A model generated the notes under the pieces. It made no database searches and was not told the origin of the DNA. It was given only the letters and a program-made list of their open reading frames with translations. 24,227 bases of DNA from positions 1-24,227 of the forward strand of contig CAZXLT010000014.1 of assembly GCA_964641545.1 (NCBI GenBank), given 5' to 3'. Both the position numbers and the translations under genes were made by a program. This document shows, piece by piece, positions 1 to 10,400 of this stretch; position 1 is the first letter of the stretch; every line of letters starts with the position of its first letter. Origin of the DNA: CAZXLT01 sp964641545 (GTDB lineage: Bacteria; Patescibacteriota; Saccharimonadia; Saccharimonadales; AWTP1-31).

Positions 1-92
1 ATATTGAACTGACGTTGATTTGCACTATTCAATTTTTAACGTTCGGTCTTTTTTAGAGATTCCTTAACAGGGCTCCCAAAAGATCAAACCCC

Positions 93-122
93 ATAATACC
101 CCGCCAATAACGCTTGTGTCAA
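93..122 (-). promoter_or_regulatory. Strong outward promoter at left edge
   Basis: On the minus strand there is a perfect -35 TTGACA (122-117), an 18-base spacer and a -10 TATTAT (98-93). It lies downstream of gyrA and points out of the window, so its gene is not visible. No start codon follows within about 90 bases, and the bases near the edge (GAACGTTAAAAATTGAATAG on the minus strand) faintly resemble leaders ahead of 16S rRNA. An rRNA or tRNA operon to the left is a guess; the promoter match itself is good. Confidence 0.55.
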
Positions 123-156
123 GTGTTATTTAGCAAAGTTAGTAGTGATTCTTACA

Positions 157-2766
157 TCACTTTTTTACGGGCTTTTTGGGCGCAGTTTCGCCCAATTCGA
201 GTTCAGTATTTTCTTCAGCGCCGTCTTCGTCTTCACCGTTGACGATCTTGTCTACTAACGCCAACGACACAACCTGGTCCTCCCCATTAAGACGCATGAT
301 GCGGACTCCTTGGGTTGCGCGACCAAGTTCAGGAATATCTTTGAGCCCAAGACGTATGGTCTGTCCAAGCTTAGAAATTATGATTACTTCTTGGCCATCA
401 TCGCCAGCAAGCGTTTTAACACCGATGAGGTTTCCTGTTTTACTGTTAACAACTGCAGAACGTATCCCAACGCCGCCACGTGCATGTGGGGTGAATTGGG
501 CAATCTTGGTTCGTTTTCCGTAGCCAGAACCACTGATTACAAAGATGCTAGAACCTTCTTGTACAGTGTCCATGCCGATTACTTGATCACCCGCACGCAA
601 ACGGATACCACGAACACCTCGTGATACTCGGCCCATTGGTCGCACATCCTTTTCGTGGAAGCGAATCGCCTGGCCCAGCGAAGTTGATATGACGATTTCG
701 TTCTCGCCTGTCGTCATTCGGGTCCATTTCAACTCGTCACCATCATCTAAATTGATAGCAATTAAGCCGCTCTGTCGGACATTCTGATACTGCTCAAACG
801 GCGTTTTCTTAACCACACCCCGAACGGTACACATAAATAAGTGTCCAGTTTTGTCGGTCTTTGAAATATTAATAACTGAACTAACTTTTTCCTCGGGCTG
901 TAATTGCAACAAATTAACTATAGCTACGCCCTTTGCACTTAAGTTCGTGGCAGGAACTTCATATGTCTTAATTCGGAAGACTCGTCCACGGTTTGTAAAG
1001 AACAGTAGGTAGTCATGTGTACTAGCATTTACAACATGTTCTATTACATCTTCTTCGCGAGTTGCCATACCCCGCTTACCCTTGCCACCTCGGTTTTGCT
1101 TTCGGTAGTCGGCTATTTGTGATCGTTTAATATAGTTTGCTGATGTAAGTGTGACTACAACTTGTTCGTCAGGAACAAGATCTTCGTCGCTCATCTTGCC
1201 GAGCTCGCCAGCAATGACTTTTGTTCGTCGTTCATCGCCAAATTGTTTCTTAAGCTCTAGAATTTCTTCCTTAATGATTTTGAGTATTTTCTTTTCGTCT
1301 GCAAGAATTCCTTCAAGTTGCGCTATAAGTTTCATCAATTCAGCTAGCTCATCCTCAATCTTCTGTCGCTCCAAACCGGTGAGAGCCCTTAATTGCATAG
1401 CTAGGATGGCTTTTGCTTGAATTTCCGAAAGCTTGAACTGCTTAATCAAGTTAGTTTGGGCTTCTTCGCTCGTCTTGCTAGCTCGAATTACCTTAATGAC
1501 TTCGTCGATGTGATCCAAAGCAATCTTGAGCCCTTCTAGAATGTGAGCACGGTCTTTGGCTTTCTTAAGCTCGAACTCAGTTCGGCGTCGAACGACAACT
1601 TGTCGGTGTTTAATGTACTCCTGTAGGATATCCTGTAGCCCAAGCACTCTTGGCTGAATACCGTCAACAAGTGCCAGCATATTATAGTGAACAGTCAGCT
1701 GTAGCGGAGTTAGCTTATACAATTGGTTCAGAAGTTTTTTAGGATAAGCATCTTTCTTGAGGTCAATCACAACCCGCACTACACCTCGAGCAGTCTCGTC
1801 GCGCAGGTCCCTGATACCGGCTATTTTCTTCTCTTTATATAAGTCGGCTATTTTCTCGAGTAAACTTGCCTTGTTAACTCCGTACGGGATCTCTGAGATG
1901 ACAATTTGTTGAACACCTTTTTTGGTCTCTTCAATGTTCGCTACACCGCGAACCACAACACCGCCACGACCTGTTGCAAAAGCACTACGAATTGATTCTC
2001 TGCCGTATATGGTACCGCCCGTGGGGAAATCTGGTCCTTTGACATGTTTCAACAGATCATCAAGGGTTGCTTCGGGGTTATCAATAAGTTCTACGATAGC
2101 GTCTACAATCTCGCTGAGGTTATGAGGAGGTATATTGGTGGCCATACCGACAGCAATACCAATTTGCCCGTTAAGGAGCAAGTTTGGTAGACGTGCAGGC
2201 AAAACTTCTGGTTCCTGTTCACTGCCGTCATAGTTTTCCCTGAAGGCTACGGTATCTTTGTCTATGTCTTCTAGGAGTGCTTGTCCTGCTTTTGCCATGC
2301 GAGCTTCGGTATAACGCTGAGCAGCCGGTGGATCACCGTCCATTGAACCAAAGTTACCCTGTCCATCGACTAACAGGTAGCGTGTTGACCAGTCTTGAGC
2401 CAAACGAACCATAGCATCATAGATCGCTACATCACCGTGTGGGTGGTACTTACCCATCACGTCACCGGTAATACGTGCACTTTTAACGAATTTAGAGCCT
2501 GGCTTCCAGCCATTCTTCTCCATCGAGTACAGAATGCGACGGTGAACCGGTTTTAGTCCATCGCGCACGTCAGGAAGCGCACGAGCGACGATAACACTCA
2601 TGGAATACCGGAGGTAGCTGTCCTCCATGACATCTTCTACAGTTCTAAGTTCTACGCTCCTTGAGTGGGTACTATCTAGAATTTCCGCAGCCCCAAAACT
2701 AACCTGCTTCTGTTCTACTTCACTGTCTTGGGGTTGATTGGCTTTATTATCATCCATATTAAACAT
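157..2766 (-). CDS. gyrA: DNA gyrase subunit A
   Basis: This is the DNA breakage-reunion subunit of gyrase, which works with GyrB in an A2B2 complex to introduce negative supercoils. The 869-residue protein has the winged-helix/tower region with the catalytic tyrosine at about Y152 in AAQRYTEARM, a long coiled-coil stretch around residues 430-510, and a C-terminal beta-pinwheel with the GyrA box QNRGGKG. That box marks gyrase rather than topoisomerase IV and differs from the usual QRRGGKG at one position. The tail is acidic and then lysine-rich. The start at 2766 is chosen because AAGGA lies five bases upstream; a second ATG at 2757 is too far from it. The start overlaps the gyrB stop by eight bases, so translation is probably coupled. 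In the quinolone region HPHGDVAIYD, Val113 sits where E. coli has Ser83. Stop is TGA. Confidence 0.97.
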   Translation of the reverse strand: MFNMDDNKANQPQDSEVEQKQVSFGAAEILDSTHSRSVELRTVEDVMEDSYLRYSMSVIVARALPDVRDGLKPVHRRILYSMEKNGWKPGSKFVKSARITGDVMGKYHPHGDVAIYDAMVRLAQDWSTRYLLVDGQGNFGSMDGDPPAAQRYTEARMAKAGQALLEDIDKDTVAFRENYDGSEQEPEVLPARLPNLLLNGQIGIAVGMATNIPPHNLSEIVDAIVELIDNPEATLDDLLKHVKGPDFPTGGTIYGRESIRSAFATGRGGVVVRGVANIEETKKGVQQIVISEIPYGVNKASLLEKIADLYKEKKIAGIRDLRDETARGVVRVVIDLKKDAYPKKLLNQLYKLTPLQLTVHYNMLALVDGIQPRVLGLQDILQEYIKHRQVVVRRRTEFELKKAKDRAHILEGLKIALDHIDEVIKVIRASKTSEEAQTNLIKQFKLSEIQAKAILAMQLRALTGLERQKIEDELAELMKLIAQLEGILADEKKILKIIKEEILELKKQFGDERRTKVIAGELGKMSDEDLVPDEQVVVTLTSANYIKRSQIADYRKQNRGGKGKRGMATREEDVIEHVVNASTHDYLLFFTNRGRVFRIKTYEVPATNLSAKGVAIVNLLQLQPEEKVSSVINISKTDKTGHLFMCTVRGVVKKTPFEQYQNVRQSGLIAINLDDGDELKWTRMTTGENEIVISTSLGQAIRFHEKDVRPMGRVSRGVRGIRLRAGDQVIGMDTVQEGSSIFVISGSGYGKRTKIAQFTPHARGGVGIRSAVVNSKTGNLIGVKTLAGDDGQEVIIISKLGQTIRLGLKDIPELGRATQGVRIMRLNGEDQVVSLALVDKIVNGEDEDGAEENTELELGETAPKKPVKK

Positions 2767-4720
2767 CCAAATCCTTCACGAATTTTGCGTGGGTTTGTAT
2801 AAAGTTTTTACGCAATTCTACTTCCGTTCCCATCAGCTTGTTAAAAATAGCATCGGCTTTCTCGGCATCCTCTAGCTTAACCTGTACAAGGACACGATTC
2901 TCAGGATTCATGGTCGTTTCCCAGAGCTGGTCTGCATCCATTTCACCCAAACCCTTATAGCGCTGGATGTCTGACAGTCCTGCCTGTTTCTTGCGATCAT
3001 CCTCTGCCTTGATCTGTGTTCCTCGTTCCTTACGCTCTGCAATCAACTCATCAACCAGCTTATCTCGTTCGGCATCGCTATATGCATACTGACGCTTATT
3101 ACTCGAACCCTTGAGGAGATACAGAGGTGGTTTTGCCAAATACAGATGTCCTCCGTCGATTATCGGCTGCATATGTCGGAAGAAAAACGTTAATAACAAC
3201 GTACTAATGTGACTTCCGTCGACATCGGCATCGGTCATGATAATGATTCGGTGGTAACGCAGACCGTCCATGCTAAATTGTTCTTCAATACCTACACCCA
3301 AGGCTTTAATAAGGGTCACAATTTCGTTATTACCGAGCATTCGGTCCAGTCTTGCGCGCTCGACGTTAAGCACCTTACCTCGTAATGGCAAAATTGCCTG
3401 TGTCTTGCTGTCGCGTCCACTTTTTGCGGAACCGCCGGCTGAGTCACCCTCTACAATATAGAGTTCGGAGTTCTCCGGGCTACGACTTGAACAGTCAGCC
3501 AACTTACCAGGTAATCCTGATCCTTCCAGCGCACCCTTGCGAATGATATTCTCGCGTGCGGCTCGGGCTGCCTTACGCGCACGGGATGATAACAGGGCTT
3601 TGCCGATGATTTTCTTGGCAATTGCAGGATGTTCTTCTAGATAATATGCCAGGTGTTCGGATAATACCTGCTCTACGTGCCCCCTGATTTCTGGGTTACC
3701 AAGTTTATTCTTGGTCTGACCTTCAAATTGGGGATCTGGCAGCTTAACTAAGATAACCGATGTTAAGCCTTCGCGAGTGTCTTCTCCTGTTAGGTTTTCT
3801 TCTTTTTCTTTAATAAGACCATTCTTACGAGCGTAATCGTTGATCACTCTTGTAAGTGCTGCTCGGAAGCCCGTTAAATGTGTTCCACCATCTGGGTTAA
3901 AGACGTTGTTGGCAAACGCTTTTATTGTTTCGTTGAAAGCGTCAGTGTACTGCAGCGCAATTTCAACCTGTACGTCCTCGACTGTTTTATCAACATAAAA
4001 AACATCATCGTCTATGACGTCTTTCCCGTAGTTCAGATGTTTAACATACGACTGAATACCGCCTTCGAAGTAAAAGGTGTAACGGTCGCCGGTGCGCTCA
4101 TCTTCAATACTGGTTCTAATCCCTTTGGTGAGGTACGCAGCATGGCGGAGACGATCCAAAACTGTGTCGTAGTTAATGTTGACTGTTTCAAAGATGCTCT
4201 CGTCGGGGTAAAAAGTGATCTCGGTTCCTTGTTCGTCAGTTTTACCCGTCGCTTTTAAATCAGCCTGCGGTACGCCTGTTTTATATTCCTGTTCGTGGAT
4301 CTTGCCATCACGAAAAACTCGAACCTTCAGCTTGCTAGATAGAGCGTTAACCACACTTGACCCGACACCATGTAGACCGCCAGAAACCTTATAGCCCCCT
4401 TCGCCAAACTTACCGCCAGCATGCAGCACCGTAAGCACTGTTTCTACAGTACTTTTCTTGGTTTTCGGGTGAATATCAGTTGGAATGCCTCGTCCGTTAT
4501 CCCTAACCGTTACGCCACCATCTGCGAGTAACTTAACTGAGACTTCCGTTGCAAATCCAGCCAGTGCTTCGTCGATACCATTATCTACGATTTCCCATAC
4601 CAGATGATGTAGGCCCTCAACACCTGTACCGCCAATGTACATACCAGGACGTTTGCGAACCGGCTCAAGACCCTCCAACACCTGAATTTGAGAAGAATCG
4701 TACTCTTTTTGTTTAGTCAC
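2759..4720 (-). CDS. gyrB: DNA gyrase subunit B
   Basis: This is the ATPase subunit of DNA gyrase. The 653-residue length fits the short Gram-positive-type GyrB without the E. coli insertion. Visible motifs in order are the GHKL ATPase signatures VDNGIDEAL and DNGRGIPTD near the N-terminus, GGLHGVGSSVVNA for the ATP lid, the TOPRIM motifs EGDSAGGSA and TDADVDGSHI, and the C-terminal QRYKGLGEM signature. The start is GTG, preceded by GAGGG about ten bases upstream. A consensus promoter lies about 50-77 bases upstream, giving a leader of roughly 40 bases. It is the first gene of a gyrB-gyrA operon and is divergent from the surface-protein gene at 4867. Confidence 0.97.
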   Translation of the reverse strand: MTKQKEYDSSQIQVLEGLEPVRKRPGMYIGGTGVEGLHHLVWEIVDNGIDEALAGFATEVSVKLLADGGVTVRDNGRGIPTDIHPKTKKSTVETVLTVLHAGGKFGEGGYKVSGGLHGVGSSVVNALSSKLKVRVFRDGKIHEQEYKTGVPQADLKATGKTDEQGTEITFYPDESIFETVNINYDTVLDRLRHAAYLTKGIRTSIEDERTGDRYTFYFEGGIQSYVKHLNYGKDVIDDDVFYVDKTVEDVQVEIALQYTDAFNETIKAFANNVFNPDGGTHLTGFRAALTRVINDYARKNGLIKEKEENLTGEDTREGLTSVILVKLPDPQFEGQTKNKLGNPEIRGHVEQVLSEHLAYYLEEHPAIAKKIIGKALLSSRARKAARAARENIIRKGALEGSGLPGKLADCSSRSPENSELYIVEGDSAGGSAKSGRDSKTQAILPLRGKVLNVERARLDRMLGNNEIVTLIKALGVGIEEQFSMDGLRYHRIIIMTDADVDGSHISTLLLTFFFRHMQPIIDGGHLYLAKPPLYLLKGSSNKRQYAYSDAERDKLVDELIAERKERGTQIKAEDDRKKQAGLSDIQRYKGLGEMDADQLWETTMNPENRVLVQVKLEDAEKADAIFNKLMGTEVELRKNFIQTHAKFVKDLDV

Positions 4721-4768
4721 TATAAATAAACCCTCGTCTACAAACTAGTTATCCACTCTTGAGCATTA

Positions 4769-4797
4769 ATTATAGCGAAAAAAGCTAGCAATAACAA
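4769..4797 (-). promoter_or_regulatory. gyrBA promoter
   Basis: On the minus strand TTGTTA (4797-4792) is followed by 17 bases and a perfect TATAAT (4774-4769). Transcription would start near 4762. A DnaA-box-like TTATCCACT lies on the plus strand at 4749-4757, just downstream of the predicted start, which could link gyrase expression to DnaA; that link is speculation. Confidence 0.7.
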
Positions 4798-4866
4798 CTA
4801 ATCAGTGTTGTTAAAAGCTGTCATGATATGGTTCAATAAGCGTAAGGGTAAATAACAGGAAATACT

Positions 4867-6804
4867 ATGTTTAATAAACTGATCGGTAACCTACCATTCA
4901 ATCCTAGTCTGATCCACCAAGTTGCCTTTTATAGTAAGCGTCTTCATCAGGAGTCTTCAATTCGTCGCCTCGGATTTGGGTTTATCTCATTAACCATGGT
5001 TCTGCAAGTGTTTGCTGCAATCGCACCAGCTCAGGCTGGTAATAGTTGTGATCCATCTGGCAACGATATCATTCGGTGCGGTTTCTCAACCAAGCAGGAA
5101 GCCGTTAACCATTGCCGTAATAACGATCAACAGTTCGGCACCCTTCTTAACTACTACAAAGTTAGTTGTGATCAATTAGCGACAGCTACAACGAAAACGA
5201 TTCAGGCAACCGATAACAATCGGCAGCTTATGTCGATCGGTCGCAACGCATATGGAAAAGCCGGTGAGCACCCTGTGAATGTACCTGGTATTTCTAAGGC
5301 ATTGTATTGGCGCTACATGTGGAGCTGGGGAAATATATCAGCCAAAGTACTCGAAACACGAACCAGCGATAATCAGTTACTTATGGTCATGTACGACTGC
5401 GGTAATTTAGTTCGACTAAAGGACTTTAATCTTGATCAGCCGCAACCGGATGCACAACTAACCCTTGCTAAGCTCAATCAACCAACGGGCGATGTCAAAC
5501 CAGGCGACACCATAGACTACACACTCATTTACGCAAACAAAGGCGGTCCAGCCGCGTTCTTCTCTGTTAATGATACGCTTCCTTCGCAGGTTACACTTGA
5601 ATCAACACAGCAAGGTGACTGGAAATTTGAAAATAAGAATCCAAACCTTAAGTGGTTCAACAACACGCCTCCGTTCTACACCTTCGGTAATACTGATGCA
5701 TTTGGAACCCCTGGTTTCATAAAAATAAAGGTCAAAGTCAATCAAGGTGTAGCGTCAGGGACAACAATATGTAATAAAGCTTGGCTGCAAGATGTCAGCA
5801 CTAAAACAAAACAGACCCGCGACTGGAGTCAGACACAAGTTTGCAACACCGTCAGGATAGATTGCCCTGCTGGGCAAGTCCTTAACCCTTCTGGTACAGG
5901 ATGTGAAGAGGTTAAGGTTCCTAAAGTCGTCTGCGAATATTTGAAAGTTATAAAAGAAGATGGTCGCACCAAGCGAACCTTTGAAACCAAGGTAAGTGCT
6001 GTCAACGGCGCAACGATAAAGTCTTATACATACGATTTCGGCGACAAGAAAACAGAAAAGAAAGATTCTACTGCTACCAAACATACGATTGAACATGAGT
6101 ACAAGCAGAGCGGCGTCTTCACCGCTGCAGTGGTAGTCGACACTTCGGTTGGTCAGGTTTCAGAAGGCTGTAAAGTTCAAGTAATCATTAAGCCTGAGGA
6201 CGGCAAACCGTTAATTAGCCGCAAAAAGAGCGCACGCAACATTACGCAGAATATTGAAGATGCAACAACCAAAAAGGCCAATGCCGGCGATGTAATCGAA
6301 TACACCCTAACCACGACTAACTATGGTGATGGTGACGACAAAGATACGACCTTAGCACCAGAAGATCTAGCAGATGTACTGCAATATGCTCAGCTCGATG
6401 GCAATACCCTGATGGGTGGCGTTTTTGATGACAAGACTAATACGTTGAGCTGGAACGAGAAGATTACTATCAAAGCTGGGCAAAGCACGAAAAAGACCTT
6501 TAGGGTCAAGGTAAAGAACCCTATTCCAGAAGTAAATACTCCAAATTCTAACCCTGGCTCATTCGACATGGTCATGACTAATAAGTATGGTGAAACAACG
6601 ATCAATATCGAGCTTCCTAAGTCTGTGCCTAAAATTACCGAACAAGTTACGACAACCCAATTACCAAACACTGGTCCTGGCGAAACGCTTGCTGCTGGAT
6701 TCGGTATAACTCTTGTTGTTGGCTACTTCTTTGCACGCAGTCGCCTGCTAGGACGTGAGCTCGACATTATTAAGGTTGAATATGCAACTGGTGAAGGAGT
6801 TTAA
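4867..6804 (+). CDS. LPNTG-anchored surface protein with DUF11-like and PKD-like domains
   Basis: This is a secreted or wall-anchored protein of 645 residues. A long basic N-region is followed by a hydrophobic stretch (about 36-55) ending APAQA, with likely signal cleavage after residue 57. A Cys-containing N-domain (about 58-185) comes next, then a DUF11-like Ig-type repeat (about 197-306, starting GDVKPGDTIDYTL), a PKD-like domain (about 354-442, with YTYDFGD), and a second DUF11-like repeat (about 448-590). The C-terminus has LPNTG at 599-603, a membrane segment and RSR, like a sortase sorting signal, but with an unusually long 19-residue tail after the basic residues. AGGA lies six bases before the ATG. 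The role (adhesin, host contact or pilin-like) is inferred. The next gene follows after three bases. Confidence 0.8.
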   Translation: MFNKLIGNLPFNPSLIHQVAFYSKRLHQESSIRRLGFGFISLTMVLQVFAAIAPAQAGNSCDPSGNDIIRCGFSTKQEAVNHCRNNDQQFGTLLNYYKVSCDQLATATTKTIQATDNNRQLMSIGRNAYGKAGEHPVNVPGISKALYWRYMWSWGNISAKVLETRTSDNQLLMVMYDCGNLVRLKDFNLDQPQPDAQLTLAKLNQPTGDVKPGDTIDYTLIYANKGGPAAFFSVNDTLPSQVTLESTQQGDWKFENKNPNLKWFNNTPPFYTFGNTDAFGTPGFIKIKVKVNQGVASGTTICNKAWLQDVSTKTKQTRDWSQTQVCNTVRIDCPAGQVLNPSGTGCEEVKVPKVVCEYLKVIKEDGRTKRTFETKVSAVNGATIKSYTYDFGDKKTEKKDSTATKHTIEHEYKQSGVFTAAVVVDTSVGQVSEGCKVQVIIKPEDGKPLISRKKSARNITQNIEDATTKKANAGDVIEYTLTTTNYGDGDDKDTTLAPEDLADVLQYAQLDGNTLMGGVFDDKTNTLSWNEKITIKAGQSTKKTFRVKVKNPIPEVNTPNSNPGSFDMVMTNKYGETTINIELPKSVPKITEQVTTTQLPNTGPGETLAAGFGITLVVGYFFARSRLLGRELDIIKVEYATGEGV

Positions 6805-6807
6805 CGC

Positions 6808-7398
6808 ATGTCAGAACGAGCGCCGCAAGGACCAAGACCAGAACAATTACACAGTGCCGAACACGTAGAGCATACCCCCCAGCACGAATTTAAGGCAAAC
6901 AAACACCAACAGCGTGAAACAGTAGACCCAAGAAAAGCAGCAAAGGAAATTGAAAATCTTCGAAGCGAAGTAACGCAAGAAGCCGTGAGCGGTAAAGATG
7001 TTATTGTCGATACAAACAGCGAGCAAAATGGCTCAAAACTTGCCCAACCCCTCATAAACCGCGAGCTCAAGCAACATATGCTTGATCGAACCCTCACAAG
7101 AGTACGCAAAAAGCTACCGGCTACTTCTCGTCCCTTGAGTAAAGTTGTGCACACAAAACCTGTTGAGGTGCTTAGTGCCGTAGGAGAGAGAACCGTCGCT
7201 CGCCCAGTTGGACTGCTTGGTGGAGGTATTGGAGCGCTAATTGGCAGTAGCTTCACTTTGTATATGGCTCGGCATTACGGGTATCGTTATAACTTTGGGG
7301 TCTTCCTGTTGTCCTTTGGTGCAGGGTATTTATTAGCTACTCTTTTTGAGTTAGTCTTTAAGCTCTTTGGTCGCGCAAAACACGGCAAACGAATCTAG
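6808..7398 (+). CDS. Hypothetical protein with two C-terminal membrane helices
   Basis: No family is recognised. The 196-residue protein has a polar, probably disordered N-terminal half rich in Gln, Glu, His and Lys. Two hydrophobic helices follow near the C-terminus (about 130-150 and 160-185), the first glycine-rich (LLGGGIGALIG), and then a basic tail (GRAKHGKRI). An ideal AAGGAG lies eight bases before the ATG, inside the end of the surface-protein gene, and only three bases separate the genes. They are therefore almost certainly one operon, which suggests a membrane partner of the surface protein. It converges on the ATPase gene with six bases between stops and no terminator. Confidence 0.75.
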   Translation: MSERAPQGPRPEQLHSAEHVEHTPQHEFKANKHQQRETVDPRKAAKEIENLRSEVTQEAVSGKDVIVDTNSEQNGSKLAQPLINRELKQHMLDRTLTRVRKKLPATSRPLSKVVHTKPVEVLSAVGERTVARPVGLLGGGIGALIGSSFTLYMARHYGYRYNFGVFLLSFGAGYLLATLFELVFKLFGRAKHGKRI

Positions 7399-7404
7399 CA
7401 CTAC

Positions 7405-10400
7405 TTAGTTAATAGCAATGTGTGTACCTGGGTGATCTGGATCGTTTTGAACCTGGTTTAGATCTATTTCCCCTGCATTGGCAGTTGTAGCGCTTGCTTG
7501 TGCAGCAGGAACAGTCGGGCTTAACTGATTTGTTACAGTGTCGATCGATTGTGGGGTCACAGCAGGGCTCGGTGTCGATACAGTGACTGAAGGCTGAGGA
7601 GAAACGATAGGGGCAGCTGCTGGCTGCACTGCAGCAGGAGCAGGAGCAGAAGAAGCAGCGTAGGGCTGTAGTTGTTGAGGGCTGTTTGAAGGCGCAGGAG
7701 AGGTTGTCGGCGGCGATACAGAGGGCTGATACGGCTGTAATTGTGGGTTAACGGCAGACGTCTGCGGTGGTACTGCAGAAGGAGCCCGTGCCGGCTGGTA
7801 TGGTTGCTGTATGGATGGCGTAGCAGCAGCTGGAGCGGCCGGTGCATTATAGCTCGACGAAGGCATCTGTCTTGGGGGACTATTGCGCTTAGTAAGCCAG
7901 TCATCCAGGAACGACGAGCCAGTAGAAGGTTTTTGTTGAGGAGCCGGCGAAGCAGCACCAAAGGGCTTGCTTGCGCCAGCCCCGCCAAAGCCACCCTTTG
8001 CGGCGCTAGCTGGCTCTTCTTGAGTTGCAAGTCGTGTGGCTATTTCCCTATCAACCTGAGCTTTAGGACGACCGTATTTGGCTGCAGATAGTTGTTTAAG
8101 CGCTTGCCCAAGATTATCGTTCGGCGTACCAAGCGGAGGTAGTCCTGCCATACTGAATGGTTGCGTTGGAATTCCGCCTATCAGGGTACGAACAATAGCG
8201 TTCCAGTTTGGAACACGCAAGAGGTCATCACCGTCAAAAAGCGGCTGAAAGTAACGAGAAAGCATTTCGACATCGTTCTGACCAATGCGGAATGAAACAA
8301 TAGTACCCATATTACCAAAGACAGCATCGCGTATTTCTTCTGTCAGCTGTGTTGTAAACTGGTTAGCTACAATCAGGTTAAGGTGATACTTTCGCGCTTC
8401 GGACATGATGGTTGCAAACGAGTCTGTTGAAAAGTTCTGGAACTCATCTACGTACAAACAAAAGTCTTGGCGTTCACTCTCAGGGATGCTAGCCCGACTC
8501 ATAGCAGCAGCTTGGAACTTCATGACGAATATCATTCCAAGCAACTTGGAGTTCAACTCACCGGTTCGCCCTTTGCTAAGATTAACCAGAAGTATCTTTT
8601 TATTGTCCATGATTTCGCGCAAGTCGAACGAACTTTTTGTTTGACCAATAATATTGCGCATCATTTCATTAGCCATAAACGCACCGAACTTACTGACGAA
8701 CCAGCCCAGAACTTCACTTTTATGGTAGTCGCTTGTTTGCGCCATTTCCTTGTTCCAGAAGTCCAAAACGACATGATCTGTCACGTGTTTTAGCTTCTGT
8801 TTGGCATACTTATTGTCAGTAAATACTTTTGGAATATCAATAAATGTAGCACCTGATGGATCGGCCATAATCGTCTGTGCAGCCATCCTAAACCAGTGCT
8901 CATAACGGGGGCCGATTATCCCTTGATGTTGTGGGTCGTACAACTTATATAACATGTTGATTGCTTCCTGAATCAGGAAGTCTTGTTGGTGTTTGTCGGA
9001 AAACTCAAACAAGTTTAGACCCATCGGGAAATCCATGTCCGCTGGGTTGAAATATATGACGTCTTCAGTACGTTCACGCGGGACCATTGCTAAGAGTTTT
9101 TCAACCGTGTCGCCATGCGGGTCAACAAATGCGAAGCCGTCACCATTCAGCATGTCCTGCAATGCTAGGTTTTCTAGGAATGTTGATTTACCAGTACCAG
9201 TTTGCCCCACAACATACATGTGTCGCTGACGATCACCAAGCGTTAAGCGAATTGGTTTTTTGGCACCTCGGAATATGTTGTATCCCAATAACAACCCTTC
9301 GTCTGGGATGTTACGAGGAGCATCAACTTGTTTTGATGCCTGTCGTTCAAGTTGTGAAGTAGGAATATTCTTCTGATCTGGGAAGTGAAAGAGTGTGGCC
9401 AGTTCTACCGCATTGAGCACATTAGTATTGTTCTCTGGAGGAAAAAATCGAAGAATAAATGAGGTAACAAAGCTTTCTATATCCTTTGCAACGGTGTATT
9501 TAAAGCCGTTCTTGCCCGGAGCGTCGAATAGTGCGAATGAAGCAACGATGTTATTTAGTATCGCTTGGGCACGCTGTGAGATGTTAGATGATGCAACAAC
9601 TCTGATAAGGATCTCGTAGCCAGGATACCGAGTTTTATCATCAATTGCGTCAAGAATTGACTGGTCTAGGCCGGAGAGATCGTTCTTTTTTTCTTGTTCC
9701 TTATCCTTCTTTTCCTCTGGTGGCTTATAGAAAGCCGTTAGCAATTGGGATCCGATAGAAAAGGCTTGGGCGCCACCCTTCTTAGTTTCTTTCCCTTTTC
9801 GTTTCTTCGAGGCAACTTCTTGCGCCCCTTTACGCCAGGCAGGATTTGCAGGTCGCAGCAAGATCTGAATTCCGGCACCGTCTTCTTTGTCTAAGGTCGA
9901 AAGCGCATTTAAAATTGATTGTAGAGCGTCACGTTTAATCTCTTGATAGGTGGCTATCGGATACCCGTAATGCTCCTTCAGGGTTAACTCGCCCCCAATA
10001 GTCCCAGATATTCTACCAACAGGACTAAAAATATTGTGTTCAGCAACTTCTTCTAACTGAGCTGTTGGATACGCACTAATTACCGCTTGCTTCACTACAT
10101 CAACGAGCGCAACAGGGACAGCAGCGTAAAAGTGAACAAATCCTTTGGTTCCGATTATTTCAAATGCGATGTGCCTTTGCCCATAAAATTTACTTTTGAA
10201 GTCCTTCTTAACAGTGCTGGCAATGATACTGTAGAGTACTTGGGCCTTAGATATATTCTCTTCAACCACATCACGCGTGTCTCGCCCGTTGTTTTCAATG
10301 TCTTCGCTTGATGGTGGAAGATGAATAAGCAGCGGGACCATCTTAAGACCACGCTCAAAGTTCTTCTGTTCCCTTAGCAGCTTTCGTGAGTGGAAGAAAA

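Noticed and set aside
144..166. Hairpin AGTGAT/ATCACT with six Ts on the plus strand beyond gyrA
   Set aside because: It faces the wrong way for gyrA, has only six AT-rich pairs, and no plus-strand gene is visible.
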